Assembly (NCBI GenBank): GCA_902586905.1
Contig: CACIJH010000001.1
Span: forward strand, 62,001 to 126,000
DNA: 64,000 bases
Reading direction: 5' to 3'
Source of the DNA: an uncultured Bacteroidota bacterium
Lineage (GTDB): Bacteria > Bacteroidota > Bacteroidia > Flavobacteriales > Flavobacteriaceae
Shown here: piece after piece, positions 27,666 to 37,557 of the stretch
Layout of the letters: each line of letters starts with the position of its first letter
How positions within the stretch are numbered: position 1 is the first letter of the stretch
Position numbers and translations under genes: made by a program
The notes under the pieces: model-generated
The model's input: the letters and a program-made list of their open reading frames with translations, nothing else
What the model was told of the DNA's origin: nothing
The model's database searches: none

Positions 27666-28454
27666 ATGAAAACTAAAGATGTTCCTAAATATATTATTGA
27701 TTGGTTAGCTTCCTACATTGAAGACGCCAAACTAGATGGTTTTGTCGTTGGTGTTTCCGGAGGCATAGATTCTGCACTAACATCCACATTGTGCGCAATG
27801 ACCGGCAAGCCAACTCTTTGCCTTGAAATGCCAATCCACCAAGAAAAAAATCAGGTCAACAGAGCCAAGAATCACACAAACTGGCTTTCACAAAAATACA
27901 GTAATGTCAGTGTAAAAGTTGTGCCATTGACTGAGCTATATGACAGCTTTTGTCAATTGGACGCTGCTCCGAATCAATTTGAAGGCACAGGGCTTTCTTT
28001 GGCCAATACACGTTCACGATTGCGCATGACAACACTCTACTACTTCGCATCAAAACAACGACTCCTCGTGGCAGGAACAGGAAATAAAGTTGAAGATTTT
28101 GGTGTAGGATTCTATACAAAATATGGTGACGGAGGAGTTGATGTAAGCCCCATAGCAGATTTGATGAAAAGTCAAGTGAAAGAGCTTGCATCACATTTGG
28201 GCGTCGATCGTTCTATTGTAGATGCAGCGCCGACTGATGGGTTGTGGGACGATAATCGAACCGATGAAGACCAACTTGGCGCGTCTTATGACGAACTTGA
28301 ATGGGCGATGAAACAACATGAAAACGGCAAAACCCCTGCTGATTTTAGCGATCGCGAAAAAGACGTGTTCACAACTTATTTGAAACATCATACAATGAAC
28401 AAACATAAAATGCTGCCAATTCCAATTTGTGTGATACCACAGCATCTAATGTAA
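27666..28454 (+). CDS. nadE: NAD(+) synthetase (ammonia-dependent)
   Basis: 262 residues from the ATG at 27666; an in-frame TTG at 27654 would add four residues but is less likely. The pyrophosphatase loop GVSGGIDSAL, AGTGNKVEDFGVGFYTKYGDGGVD and PTDGLWDDNRTDEDQLG motifs are intact. The enzyme amidates deamido-NAD with ATP. It lacks the glutaminase domain found in the ~550-residue glutamine-dependent type, so it uses ammonia directly. Confidence 0.96.
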   Translation: MKTKDVPKYIIDWLASYIEDAKLDGFVVGVSGGIDSALTSTLCAMTGKPTLCLEMPIHQEKNQVNRAKNHTNWLSQKYSNVSVKVVPLTELYDSFCQLDAAPNQFEGTGLSLANTRSRLRMTTLYYFASKQRLLVAGTGNKVEDFGVGFYTKYGDGGVDVSPIADLMKSQVKELASHLGVDRSIVDAAPTDGLWDDNRTDEDQLGASYDELEWAMKQHENGKTPADFSDREKDVFTTYLKHHTMNKHKMLPIPICVIPQHLM

Positions 28455-28551
28455 TTTTTTTGTTAAATTTATTCAGAATTTACCTACAGGCTTTGTAGTT
28501 TGTTTCATTTGTTGTTTATTTAGAAACTTTTTCTGATTATTATTTAAGTTA

Positions 28552-29187
28552 GTGATTAAAATTGTACTTGCTGATTCACATCCAATAGTCCACAAAGGAG
28601 TTAAGGCTGTTTTTAAAAATTCCACAGAAATTTCAGTTGTTGGGAAAGCACTTAAAGCAGACGACCTTTTTAAGATTATCGAAAAAAAGATAATTGATAT
28701 TATTGTTTTAGAGTTAGATCTATATGAATCTGAAGGACTAACAGTTTTACGACGAATTAAGGAAGAATACCCAGGTACTCGTGTGCTGATCTACTCAAAT
28801 CAGCCTGAAGAAGTATATGCCATTTCATCTTTAAAAGCAGGTGCTTCTGGTTACCTTAACAAAAAAGCAAATCCAAGCTCTCTTCGCCATGCCATATTGA
28901 AAATTGCTTCGGGCGGCGTGTTTATCACCAATGAGCTTGCACAAACAATTGCCTTTGATGAATCAACAGGTCGGCCAAGAAGAATGTTCAAAAAACTTTC
29001 GATGCGCGAAGTCGAAGTACTCAAAATGCTCAGCGATGGCAAAAGAAATAAAGACATTGCTGCTGAGTTAAATCTAAACGAAAAAACCGTAAGCACATAT
29101 CGCAGTCGGATTATGAAAAAATTGAGGGTTAGAAACCTAGTTGAACTGGTCAGAAAAGCACAATCGATTCATATCGATTCGTTTTAG
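28552..29187 (+). CDS. NarL/LuxR-type response regulator with degenerate receiver
   Basis: 211 residues, GTG start. The N-terminal receiver domain (1-120) aligns without gaps to NarL-type regulators, but Glu54 (IIVLELDLYESEGL) stands where the phospho-accepting Asp should be, and the acidic pair is Asp8-Ser9. Ser82 and Lys104 of the pocket are kept. A LuxR helix-turn-helix follows (about 145-205: LSMREVEVLKMLSDGK, NLNEKTVSTYRSRI). It probably acts without phosphorylation. No kinase gene is adjacent. It converges on dnaG with a four-base overlap. Confidence 0.92.
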   Translation: MIKIVLADSHPIVHKGVKAVFKNSTEISVVGKALKADDLFKIIEKKIIDIIVLELDLYESEGLTVLRRIKEEYPGTRVLIYSNQPEEVYAISSLKAGASGYLNKKANPSSLRHAILKIASGGVFITNELAQTIAFDESTGRPRRMFKKLSMREVEVLKMLSDGKRNKDIAAELNLNEKTVSTYRSRIMKKLRVRNLVELVRKAQSIHIDSF

Positions 29188-31133
29188 AAAATGACGCGAT
29201 CTAGGCGTTGGCTTAAATTCTTTTTAAGCCCTACATAATCATTTACCTCCTCTAAAATTTCTTGATGTGTTTCCACATGACTTTCGACTGTCTTGTTCTG
29301 TAATTCTCCTATTTTTTCCTGTATCAACAAACAGCGAAGATTCAAAATGGTTTGCTGCAGCCATCTCCCAATTTCAGACTTTTTGTCCTTGATGATGATG
29401 TTTTTTCTTTCCCAATCATGAAGCACATTGTTTTCCTCATTCATGATAATACTGCTCACCAATGCCGATTGCTCTGCAGAGAGTTCTTGCAAAAAAGTTT
29501 CCATGACTAGGGGTTTTTGTTCGTTGTAAATAGACAGTAAGGAATGGTAAAGTTCGCGAAAGCTTTTGGTCGACAATTCCACTTCATCTTGCTGGAGGTC
29601 TAGGTATATTTTTTCATACACCTTCGCACTAATTTCTGTGGGCGTGAGTTCGATTTTGCCTTCATCATCAGACTGTAAAACCACATCTTCAAACGACACT
29701 TCTTCGTTGCCATAAAGCAGAAGCAATGAAATAATATTGCGCTCAAGCTCAAATCGTTGATCAACTTTTTGCTTTGGTGTACTGACCACTTGCATCTTTT
29801 CTGACGCTTTGGCTTGTGGTGCTTGTTTGGCCTTTTTTTGAAGCATCTGAGCAAGAGTCGAAAACAACACATCCTCACTGATGTTCATCGTAGAAGCACA
29901 GTCTTGGATATAAATTTCTCGACGTATGGCATCTGGTATCAAAGCAATAGTATGCACAATTTCACGTATGGTTTCTGCCTTACGAATGGGTTCATTGTTG
30001 CCTTCCTCTGCAAGTAATTTTGCCTTGAACTGAACAAAATCAACTGTGCTTTTATCCAAAAACTCCTTGACCTCTGTGGGTTGATTCTTTTTTATAAAAC
30101 TATCTGGATCTTCTCCCGCTGGAAATGTGCATATCGAAACATGCATACCAGCCTCCAAAATCACATCAACTCCTCTGATTGCAGCACGAAGCCCAGCAGC
30201 ATCTCCATCAAACAACAGTGTGATTTTATTTGTCAGTCGGCGAACCAAACGAACTTGGTCAGGCGTCAACGCAGTGCCAGATGAGGACACTACATTTTGA
30301 ATCCCAGCCTGATGCATCTGAATCACATCAGTATAGCCCTCAACCAAATAACAATTACTTTCCTTTGCAATGTGTTGTTTTGCTTGATAGAGCCCATACA
30401 GCACTTTGCTTTTTTGATACACCTCACTTTCGGGAGAGTTCATGTATTTGGCAGCTTGCTTGTCTTGTTTTAAAATACGCCCACCAAACCCAGTCACTCT
30501 GCCAGACATACTGTGGATTGGGAACATTATTCGTCCTTTAAACCGATCGAAGGTTTTATCTCCTTTTTCTATCGTTAAACCAGTCGATACCAAAAATTCC
30601 TTTTGAAATCCAGCGTCTATTGCTGCATTGGACAGGGCAGTCCATTCATCTGGTGAGTATCCCAATTGGAAACGCTCTATGGATTCGTCAGTAAATCCCC
30701 TTTCCTTAAAATAACTCAATCCAATATTTTTTCCTTCTTCGGATTCAGTCAGCATTTTTGAGAAATAGGATTGGGCAAACGCTGTTACAGCATACATGCT
30801 TTCGCGCAATGATGCTGCTTCTTTCTGCTCATTGGTCTGCTGGGTTTCTTCAACCTCAATATTGTATTTTTTGGCAAGAAATTTAATCGCTTCAGGAAAT
30901 GTAAAGTGCTCATGCTCCATCAGAAAAGAAACAACATTACCACCCTTTCCACTACTAAAATCTTTCCAAATCTGCTTGGCTGGGGACACCATAAAACTCG
31001 GGGTTTTTTCGTTTGAAAAAGGACTGAGACCTTTGAAATTTGAACCCGACTTTTTGAGCTGTACAAAGTCTCCGATCACCTCTTCAAGGCGAGCCGTTTC
31101 AAATACGAGATCTACTGTTGACTTGCTGATCAA
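29184..31133 (-). CDS. dnaG: DNA primase DnaG
   Basis: 649 residues, TTG start (MISKSTVDLVFE is the usual N-terminus). The N-terminal CHC2-type domain is recognisable (GLSPFSNEKTPSFMVSP, then GKGGNVVSFLMEHE) but its four zinc ligands are replaced: Ser37, Ser40, Asp58 and Ser61. The catalytic core and Toprim domain (NCYLVEGYTDVIQM, LLFDGDAAG) are intact. DnaG lays RNA primers at the replication fork and binds the DnaB helicase through its C-terminal domain. Loss of the cysteines is, to my knowledge, seen in other flavobacteria too. Confidence 0.96.
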   Translation of the reverse strand: MISKSTVDLVFETARLEEVIGDFVQLKKSGSNFKGLSPFSNEKTPSFMVSPAKQIWKDFSSGKGGNVVSFLMEHEHFTFPEAIKFLAKKYNIEVEETQQTNEQKEAASLRESMYAVTAFAQSYFSKMLTESEEGKNIGLSYFKERGFTDESIERFQLGYSPDEWTALSNAAIDAGFQKEFLVSTGLTIEKGDKTFDRFKGRIMFPIHSMSGRVTGFGGRILKQDKQAAKYMNSPESEVYQKSKVLYGLYQAKQHIAKESNCYLVEGYTDVIQMHQAGIQNVVSSSGTALTPDQVRLVRRLTNKITLLFDGDAAGLRAAIRGVDVILEAGMHVSICTFPAGEDPDSFIKKNQPTEVKEFLDKSTVDFVQFKAKLLAEEGNNEPIRKAETIREIVHTIALIPDAIRREIYIQDCASTMNISEDVLFSTLAQMLQKKAKQAPQAKASEKMQVVSTPKQKVDQRFELERNIISLLLLYGNEEVSFEDVVLQSDDEGKIELTPTEISAKVYEKIYLDLQQDEVELSTKSFRELYHSLLSIYNEQKPLVMETFLQELSAEQSALVSSIIMNEENNVLHDWERKNIIIKDKKSEIGRWLQQTILNLRCLLIQEKIGELQNKTVESHVETHQEILEEVNDYVGLKKNLSQRLDRVIF

Positions 31134-31172
31134 AACCCAACGATTATAAGTTTTAAAAATAGAAAAAAGGAA

Positions 31173-32144
31173 TTAAAATTCTCTATCAATGACATAGGAA
31201 ACTAATTTTTTCAAGCTATCCTTTGATTCAGAAGCTGGGAATGAATCCAAAATCGAGATCGCTTCCTGTTGAAATTCATGCATTTTGCTGATTGAGTACT
31301 CCAAACCACCTTTTGATTTGACAAAAGCAATCACTTCTTTGACTATCTTTTTATTCTTGTTATTTTTTTTCAAATTGCGTTTCAGCCACCTTCGCTCTGA
31401 AGGACTGGCTTGCTCCATCACATGAATCAAAGGCAATGTCATTTTTCGCTCACGAATATCTATCCCTGTTGGTTTTCCAATACGCTGCTGTCCGTAATCA
31501 AACAAGTCATCTTTAATCTGAAAAGCCATCCCAATTTTTTCTCCAAAATGTGTCATTTTTTTTATGTCATTTTGAGAAGCATCTACAGAGCATGCCCCCA
31601 AAGCACAGCAAGATGCAATCAGCGTGGCTGTTTTTTTTCGAATCACCTCGTAGTAAATCTCTTCTGTGATATCGAGACTTCTTGCTTTTTCGATTTGCAA
31701 CAACTCTCCTTCACTCATTTCACGTACTGCAACAGAGATAATCTCGAGCAAGTCAAAATCTTTATTGTCGATGCAAAGCAACAATCCCTTGGACAACAAA
31801 TAGTCCCCAACCAATACTGCAATTTTATTTTTCCAGAGGGCATTGATTGAGAAAAAGCCACGTCGTTTGTCGCTATCGTCGACAACATCGTCGTGAACCA
31901 AAGTCGCAGTGTGAATTAATTCGATGACTGAGGCTGCTCGGAAGGTACGTTCGCTAGTTTTGCCCAAGAGTTTAGCAGTGAGAAAAACAAACATAGGACG
32001 CATTTGTTTTCCTTTGCGATTGACGATATAATGTGTGATTCGATTCAATAAAGCAACCTTGGAGGACATTGCTTTGGAAAACCTTCCTTCGAAGAGTTCC
32101 ATTTCCTCACGTATGGGACGTTTGAGTTGCTCAATGATTTTCAT
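31173..32144 (-). CDS. Polyprenyl diphosphate synthase
   Basis: 323 residues. First aspartate-rich motif LVHDDVVDDSDKRRG and second QIKDDLFDY, plus GKQMRPMFVFLTAKL, define an all-trans isoprenyl diphosphate synthase. It extends allylic diphosphates with isopentenyl diphosphate; in this phylum the likely product is the side chain of menaquinone, but chain length cannot be read from the sequence alone. It follows rlmN by 57 bases on the same strand. Confidence 0.93.
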   Translation of the reverse strand: MKIIEQLKRPIREEMELFEGRFSKAMSSKVALLNRITHYIVNRKGKQMRPMFVFLTAKLLGKTSERTFRAASVIELIHTATLVHDDVVDDSDKRRGFFSINALWKNKIAVLVGDYLLSKGLLLCIDNKDFDLLEIISVAVREMSEGELLQIEKARSLDITEEIYYEVIRKKTATLIASCCALGACSVDASQNDIKKMTHFGEKIGMAFQIKDDLFDYGQQRIGKPTGIDIRERKMTLPLIHVMEQASPSERRWLKRNLKKNNKNKKIVKEVIAFVKSKGGLEYSISKMHEFQQEAISILDSFPASESKDSLKKLVSYVIDREF

Positions 32145-32201
32145 GTGTTTCTAAATATACAATTTCGCTTGATTTTATTAAACACCAATTTCATAAGCAA
32201 A

Positions 32202-33245
32202 TTAGTGTTGTTTGTTTGCCAATTGACCACATGCAGCATCGATATCATTTCCTCGAGATTGGCGAACAGTAACCGATATGTTTTGACCCTCCAATGCAGA
32301 GATGTATGCCGAAATTGATGCTGGTTTTGCTTGTACAAATTGATTGTCTCCAATAGCATTGTATTCAATCAAGTTTACTTTTGATGGCACCTGTTTGCAA
32401 TACGCCACAAGTGCATCAATATCTTCTTGCTTGTCATTAATCCCTTGCCAGACAACCACTTCAAAAGTGATTTTACTTTTGGTTTGATCATACCAATACT
32501 TGAGTGCTTCCAATAGCTCGGGCAAAGGGAATTTTTTGGTAAATGGCATCAACCGATTTCGAGTTTTTTCGATGGCAGAGTGAAGTGAAACAGCCAATTT
32601 AAACTTTGGGTTTTGATCTGCCATTTCACGAATAATTTTAGTGATCCCAGAGGTTGAAACTGTGATTCGTTTGGGTGACATTCCAAGACCATCAGGTGAA
32701 GTTATTTTCTGAATTGCGAGTAAGGTATTTTTATAATTCATCAGTGGTTCTCCCATTCCCATAAACACAATGTTGGTGAGCCCGCGATTATAGTACAATC
32801 GACTTTGTCGATCGATAACAACAACTTGATCATAAATCTCATCAGCGTTGAGATTTCGCATTCTTTTCAGTTTGGATGTTGCACAAAAATGGCAGTCCAA
32901 GCTACACCCAACCTGACTCGACACACATGCTGTTGCACGTGAATCTGTAGGAATTAAAACAGATTCGACCAAAAACCCGTCATGCAAACGAATGGCGTTT
33001 TTGACTGTGCCATCATTACTTCTTTGGAGATGATCGACCTCAATATGATTAATGACAAAATGTTCTTCTAGAAGTGAGCGATGTGATTTTGACAAATTGG
33101 TCATACCCTCAAAATCATGAGACCCTTTACTCCAAAGCCATTCATAAACCTGATTGCCTTTGAATGCTGGTACAGCATTTGAGGTGAAAAAACGACGTAA
33201 CTCTTCCAAGGATAATGCACGAATGTCACGACGTGCTTTATCCAT
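32202..33245 (-). CDS. rlmN: Dual-specificity 23S rRNA/tRNA adenine-C2 methyltransferase RlmN
   Basis: 347 residues, radical-SAM enzyme. The cluster motif CSLDCHFC (CX3CX2C) and the catalytic methyl-carrying Cys in DAACGQLA near the C-terminus are present. It methylates C2 of A2503 in 23S rRNA and A37 in some tRNAs. It begins two bases after queA ends. Confidence 0.96.
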   Translation of the reverse strand: MDKARRDIRALSLEELRRFFTSNAVPAFKGNQVYEWLWSKGSHDFEGMTNLSKSHRSLLEEHFVINHIEVDHLQRSNDGTVKNAIRLHDGFLVESVLIPTDSRATACVSSQVGCSLDCHFCATSKLKRMRNLNADEIYDQVVVIDRQSRLYYNRGLTNIVFMGMGEPLMNYKNTLLAIQKITSPDGLGMSPKRITVSTSGITKIIREMADQNPKFKLAVSLHSAIEKTRNRLMPFTKKFPLPELLEALKYWYDQTKSKITFEVVVWQGINDKQEDIDALVAYCKQVPSKVNLIEYNAIGDNQFVQAKPASISAYISALEGQNISVTVRQSRGNDIDAACGQLANKQH

Positions 33246-33247
33246 AA

Positions 33248-34297
33248 TTATAAGATAAGCATCGCATCTCCATACGAATAGAAGCGATATTTTTTCTTCA
33301 CAGCTTCTTGATAAGCCTTTTTGACAAACTCATGCCCTGCAAAAGCAGACACCATCATCAAAAGCGTTGATTTTGGCAAATGTAAATTGGTAATCATACT
33401 ATCTGCAATGCTAAACTCATGCGGTGGGAAAATAAACTTATGCGTCCAGCCACGATAGGTGTTGAGTGTTTTGCTGGAAGACACTGCACTTTCGAGCGCA
33501 CGCATAGACGTGGTACCGATTGAGCACACTCGCTTTTTGTTGGCTTTTGCATTGTTGACCATATCGACAGCTTGCTGGTCGATGATGAGTTCCTCTGAAT
33601 CCATTTTATGCTTAGACAAATCTTCAACCTCCACTGGATTGAATGTACCCAGGCCTACATGAAGAGTGATATCAGCCATATCCACTCCCTTAATTTCAAG
33701 TCTTTTGAGGACGTGTTTTGAGAAATGAAGCCCAGCAGTTGGTGCTGCAACAGCACCTTCATGCTTTGCATAAATTGTTTGGTATCGTTCCCGATCAAAA
33801 TCCTCTTCTTCTCTTTTGATATACTTTGGAAGTGGCGTTTGACCCATTTCATGGAGTTTTTCGCGAAAAGCGTCGTAGGGACCATCGTATAAAAATCGGA
33901 GTGTACGACCACGAGAAGTGGTATTATCAATCACTTCAGCAACCAAATCCTCACTATCTCCAAAATAGAGCTTATTTCCAATTCTTATTTTTCGAGCAGG
34001 GTCAACAAGAACATCCCAAAGTCGTTGAGATTGATTCAATTCACGAAGTAGAAAAACTTCTATTTTGGCACCCGTTTTTTCCTTATTACCAATCAAACGA
34101 GCTGGAAATACCTTCGTGTTGTTGCGAACCATAATATCTCCTTCGTCAAAATAATCAACAATATCTTTGAAATACTTGTGTTCAATGGTTTCTGTTTCTC
34201 GATGTAAAACCATGAGTTTTGACTCATCGCGATGGTCGGTTGGATATTCGGCCAGCAGTTTTTCTGGCAAATCAAAATTAAAGTGTGAAAGTTTCAT
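33248..34297 (-). CDS. queA: S-adenosylmethionine:tRNA ribosyltransferase-isomerase
   Basis: 349 residues. [28 protein letters not shown] and VGLGTFNPV are typical QueA motifs. It makes epoxyqueuosine in tRNA by transferring the ribosyl part of SAM. The 73-base gap from aroA is the longest in this gene run, so a separate promoter is possible but none stands out. Confidence 0.96.
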   Translation of the reverse strand: MKLSHFNFDLPEKLLAEYPTDHRDESKLMVLHRETETIEHKYFKDIVDYFDEGDIMVRNNTKVFPARLIGNKEKTGAKIEVFLLRELNQSQRLWDVLVDPARKIRIGNKLYFGDSEDLVAEVIDNTTSRGRTLRFLYDGPYDAFREKLHEMGQTPLPKYIKREEEDFDRERYQTIYAKHEGAVAAPTAGLHFSKHVLKRLEIKGVDMADITLHVGLGTFNPVEVEDLSKHKMDSEELIIDQQAVDMVNNAKANKKRVCSIGTTSMRALESAVSSSKTLNTYRGWTHKFIFPPHEFSIADSMITNLHLPKSTLLMMVSAFAGHEFVKKAYQEAVKKKYRFYSYGDAMLIL

Positions 34298-34370
34298 TTT
34301 GTGTGTTAAGGCGGCAAATATACATTCTCAGCAGGGGGGTTGTCAAGTTATTGGGCATGTTTTTGCTCAA

Positions 34371-35591
34371 TCACCCTAATAAAAACCCATTCATCTCTAA
34401 ATCTTTCCAAAATCCTGGGTACGATTTTGTTACCACATCAGCGTCTTGAATCCGAATGGGCACCAACAACGCCAGTGGTGCATATGCCATCGCCATGCGA
34501 TGATCGTGATAGGTTTTGATCAAAACATTTGGCCGAATTGGATTGTTGCGTTTATGAAGGTGTAAACTTCGGTCTGTGATCTCGATTGTTGCTCCCAATT
34601 TTGTCAATTCGTTTTGCAAGGCAACCAAGCGATCCGTTTCTTTAATTTTCAAGGTGTGTAAGCCTTTGATATCACAAGCGATGCCCAACCCATAACAACT
34701 CACGACTATCGTTTGAGCGATATCTGGGGCGTTGGAAAGGTCCAATTGTATAGACGTGGAATGCAAGGCTTGCTTTTGCAAATGAAGTGTATTGTTTTTG
34801 ATCGAAGATTGTACACCCAACTGCTCGTATATGTTCATCAACACACGATCCCCTTGTAAACTGTTTTCTTTGTAGGTCGACAAATGAATATCTGCCTCTT
34901 TTGCGAGTGCTGCGATGCCAAAATAATAGGATGCAGAACTCCAGTCTGACTCAACAGCATGGGTAGTTGCATCAATATCCATTTTTGGAGAAATCTCTAT
35001 GGTTTGGTCAGAAAAGCTGGCTTCAATACCTATGTCATGCAATAGAGATTGGGTCATTTTTATGTAGGGAACTGAGGTTATCATTCCTTGTAAATGAAGA
35101 CGCAATCCACCCGCCAAGCGTGGCGCAATGAGCATCAATGCTGTGATGTATTGACTACTGATATCTGCTGAGAGACGAACCTCATTGGCAGAAAGTTTTT
35201 TTCCTTTGATCAACAAAGGTGGGTATCCCTCATTTTTCAGGTAGGTGATATCAGCTCCGAGCTGTCGCAACGCATCGACCAATATCCCTATTGGACGTTC
35301 TTGCATACGCTGAGAGCCAGTTAAGGTTTTTTCTTGATTTTCTATTGTAGAAAAATAGGCTGTCAAAAAACGCATCGTGGTGCCAGCATGACCAATATCT
35401 ACCAAGGCATCTTCACTTTCAAGCCCAGACTTCATCGCTACTGTATCGTCAGAATTGGACAGGTTTTTAAGTTCAATTTGTGGAAAAAGTGCTTGTAAAA
35501 GCAACATCCGATTCGACTCACTTTTTGACCCTGTGACTTGAATTTTTCCGACTACAGAGCCAGATTTATGACGAAGTCTGATGTCTTTCAT
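34371..35591 (-). CDS. aroA: 3-phosphoshikimate 1-carboxyvinyltransferase (EPSP synthase)
   Basis: 406 residues. GSKSESNRMLLLQAL (PEP/shikimate-3-phosphate binding), GHAGTTMRFLTAYF and KETDRLVALQNEL are the diagnostic segments, and YHDHRMAMA lies near the C-terminus. It is the sixth step of the shikimate pathway, feeding the Phe/Tyr genes a few kilobases upstream. It is shorter than E. coli AroA (427), in line with Bacteroidota members. Four-base overlap with the upstream MazG-like gene. Confidence 0.95.
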   Translation of the reverse strand: MKDIRLRHKSGSVVGKIQVTGSKSESNRMLLLQALFPQIELKNLSNSDDTVAMKSGLESEDALVDIGHAGTTMRFLTAYFSTIENQEKTLTGSQRMQERPIGILVDALRQLGADITYLKNEGYPPLLIKGKKLSANEVRLSADISSQYITALMLIAPRLAGGLRLHLQGMITSVPYIKMTQSLLHDIGIEASFSDQTIEISPKMDIDATTHAVESDWSSASYYFGIAALAKEADIHLSTYKENSLQGDRVLMNIYEQLGVQSSIKNNTLHLQKQALHSTSIQLDLSNAPDIAQTIVVSCYGLGIACDIKGLHTLKIKETDRLVALQNELTKLGATIEITDRSLHLHKRNNPIRPNVLIKTYHDHRMAMAYAPLALLVPIRIQDADVVTKSYPGFWKDLEMNGFLLG

Positions 35592-35917
35592 TTATTGATT
35601 TTAGGGTTGTTGTGATGTCGATCGTGATCGCGTTTGGTTTTTAATTCTAATTTTTTGGCAAAGGCTTTTGACAAGTCCACTCCAGTCTGATTGGCCAGGC
35701 ATAAAACAACAAAGAGCACATCGGCGAGTTCTTCGCCCAAGTCTTTTTCTTTATCACTTTCCTTTTCTGATTGCTCACCATATCGACGTGCAATAATCCT
35801 CGCCACTTCCCCAACTTCCTCGGTCAATTGCGCCATATTGGTTAATTCGTCGAAATAGCGAACGCCATGGTTTTTGATCCATTGGTCTACTGCTTGTTGT
35901 GCGTTCTTTAAATTCAT
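35588..35917 (-). CDS. MazG-like nucleotide pyrophosphohydrolase
   Basis: 109 residues. The all-alpha NTP-PPase pattern is clear: LTEEVGEVARIIARRYGE (EEVGE with conserved Glu residues) and DLGEELADVLFVVLCLANQ (EExAD metal site). Such small MazG proteins cleave non-canonical or surplus nucleoside triphosphates to monophosphates. It overlaps aroA by four bases. The opposite-strand acyltransferase pseudogene separates it from dtd, with which it would otherwise be contiguous. Confidence 0.9.
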   Translation of the reverse strand: MNLKNAQQAVDQWIKNHGVRYFDELTNMAQLTEEVGEVARIIARRYGEQSEKESDKEKDLGEELADVLFVVLCLANQTGVDLSKAFAKKLELKTKRDHDRHHNNPKINK

Positions 35918-36038
35918 GTATCTATAATCAGTAACTTTTATAAGCTAAAATCAGCCATAAAATTACTCATTAAATCTATATTCATTTTATTTAAAACAAA
36001 ACTTTACTTTTACATCACACTAACTCTAAAAAACAGTA

Positions 36039-37097
36039 TTGAAAACATTGCCAAATCTCAATCCGCTTCGATTTGTGCTAGCGTTTCTTGTTATTTTATT
36101 TCATGTACCTCAGTTTTTTATGAACAGAGGTCTTCCATGTTACAATGGTATGCCCATTTTCAACAAAGGAACTGAAGCTGTTTACGTATTTTTTGCATTG
36201 AGTGGTTTTCTTATCATTCGACTTCTTTTCCATTAAAAGACAATATCTAAGAACATTAATATTGGAAGGTTTTACATGAGAAGAATTCTTAGAATTTTCC
36301 CTCTTTACTTTCTAGTTTTATTTTCTGGTCTTTTTTACTACAATGTGTTTCTTAAATATATCGGCATCGATTTTGACCATCAGAACAACATCGTCGAGGT
36401 CTTGGCTTATTATATCTTTTTTTTACCAAATATTGGAGCAAAGCTATATGACCCAGGTGGAGCTTTGGAAGTACTTTGGTCAATTGGGATAGAAGAACAG
36501 TTTTATATTTTGGTTGCACCATTGATATTTCTTTTGAAGAAAAAGCATATCATCCCCTTTTTTATTTTATTCACATTCGCCTACTTTATTGTTTTCGCTT
36601 TACATTATTTTTCTTTTCTAGTTGAATATGATTTTCTATACTTCTATCTGTCGGCTGGTGGAGTAATGGGCCTAATAGATTTAAAGTTCCGTTTTGGAGA
36701 GAAACTAAACGCTAATTATCAATACTTAATTCTAATCTGTTTTGCTTTATACTTCTTTTTAGATTTTGGTGGCTTCTCTAGAATTTCAATTCATTTGATT
36801 GGGATGATTTTATTTCCACTCACCATTTTGAGTTTGTCAGTTCACCCACCTTTTATAATCAAGTCTAAGTTTATAAATTATTTGGGGAAAATATCATATG
36901 GGATTTATATGTACCATGCTTTTTCCATGCAAGTCGTCGGATTTTTCATTCTGAAAATAAACAATGAGAATCTTCCTAGCACTTTAGTGATATTTCTATC
37001 ATTTTTTTTAGTCGCTGTAATCACAATAATTGTAGCTCATATTTCATATTTTGCATTTGAAAGGAAGTTTATTTCGATGAAAAATAAATATCGTTAA
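36039..37097 (+). pseudogene. Acyltransferase family 3 (OafA/YrhL-like), interrupted by an in-frame stop
   Basis: The frame encodes about 352 residues of a multi-pass acyltransferase: LNPLRFVLAFLVILFHV at the start, FFALSGFLIIRLLF, then, after a TAA at 36234-36236, FYMRRILRIFPLYFLV, GGALEVLWSIGIEEQF and SYGIYMYHAF. Both parts are in the same frame, so one codon change (for example CAA, GAA or AAA to TAA) explains the break; it is not a frameshift. The family O-acylates surface sugars. It is AT-rich, on the opposite strand and set between dtd and mazG-like, which look like former neighbours, suggesting insertion followed by decay. A sequencing error at the TAA would make it intact. Confidence 0.82.
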
Positions 37098-37099
37098 GT

Positions 37100-37552
37100 T
37101 TACTCTTTATTTTTTGAATCCATCAAAATCGTGACTGGGCCATCATTGCTAAGCTGCACATCCATCATCGCTCCAAAAACACCTGTTGAGACAGATCGTC
37201 CGAGGGCATTTTCACATTCCTCCACAAAGCTTTGATACAAAGGCAAGGCTGTTTCTGGCTTAGCAGCATCGAAATAGGAGGGTCGGTTGCCTTTTTTGGT
37301 CAGTGCGTGGAGTGTGAACTGACTAACCACCAACAACTCACCCTGTGTATCTTTTAGCGATAAATTCATCACATCGTTTGTATTGTTAAAAATACGAAGT
37401 CCGATCGTTTTTTTTACCAACCATGACACATCTTCCATGTCATCATCGTGTGTGATGCCCAAAAAAACCAATAGTCCTTTGGAAATCGATCCTACGATCT
37501 CTCCATCGACTCGAACACTTGCTTCGCTAACACGTTGAATAACGACCCTCAT
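37100..37552 (-). CDS. dtd: D-aminoacyl-tRNA deacylase
   Basis: 150 residues. MRVVIQRVSEASVRVDGE, VVSQFTLHA (the SQFTL active-site loop) and the DTD Gly-cis-Pro equivalent NRPSY are all present. It frees tRNA mischarged with D-amino acids or glycine. Five bases after rsgA; probably the last gene of the pheA transcript before the acyltransferase insertion. Confidence 0.96.
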   Translation of the reverse strand: MRVVIQRVSEASVRVDGEIVGSISKGLLVFLGITHDDDMEDVSWLVKKTIGLRIFNNTNDVMNLSLKDTQGELLVVSQFTLHALTKKGNRPSYFDAAKPETALPLYQSFVEECENALGRSVSTGVFGAMMDVQLSNDGPVTILMDSKNKE

Positions 37553-37557
37553 AAATT

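Noticed and set aside
36276-37097. A separate 273-residue acyltransferase gene starting at the ATG at 36276
   Set aside because: It is in the same frame as the preceding 36039-36236 segment, and the missing N-terminal helices are encoded there. It is the back part of one interrupted gene.
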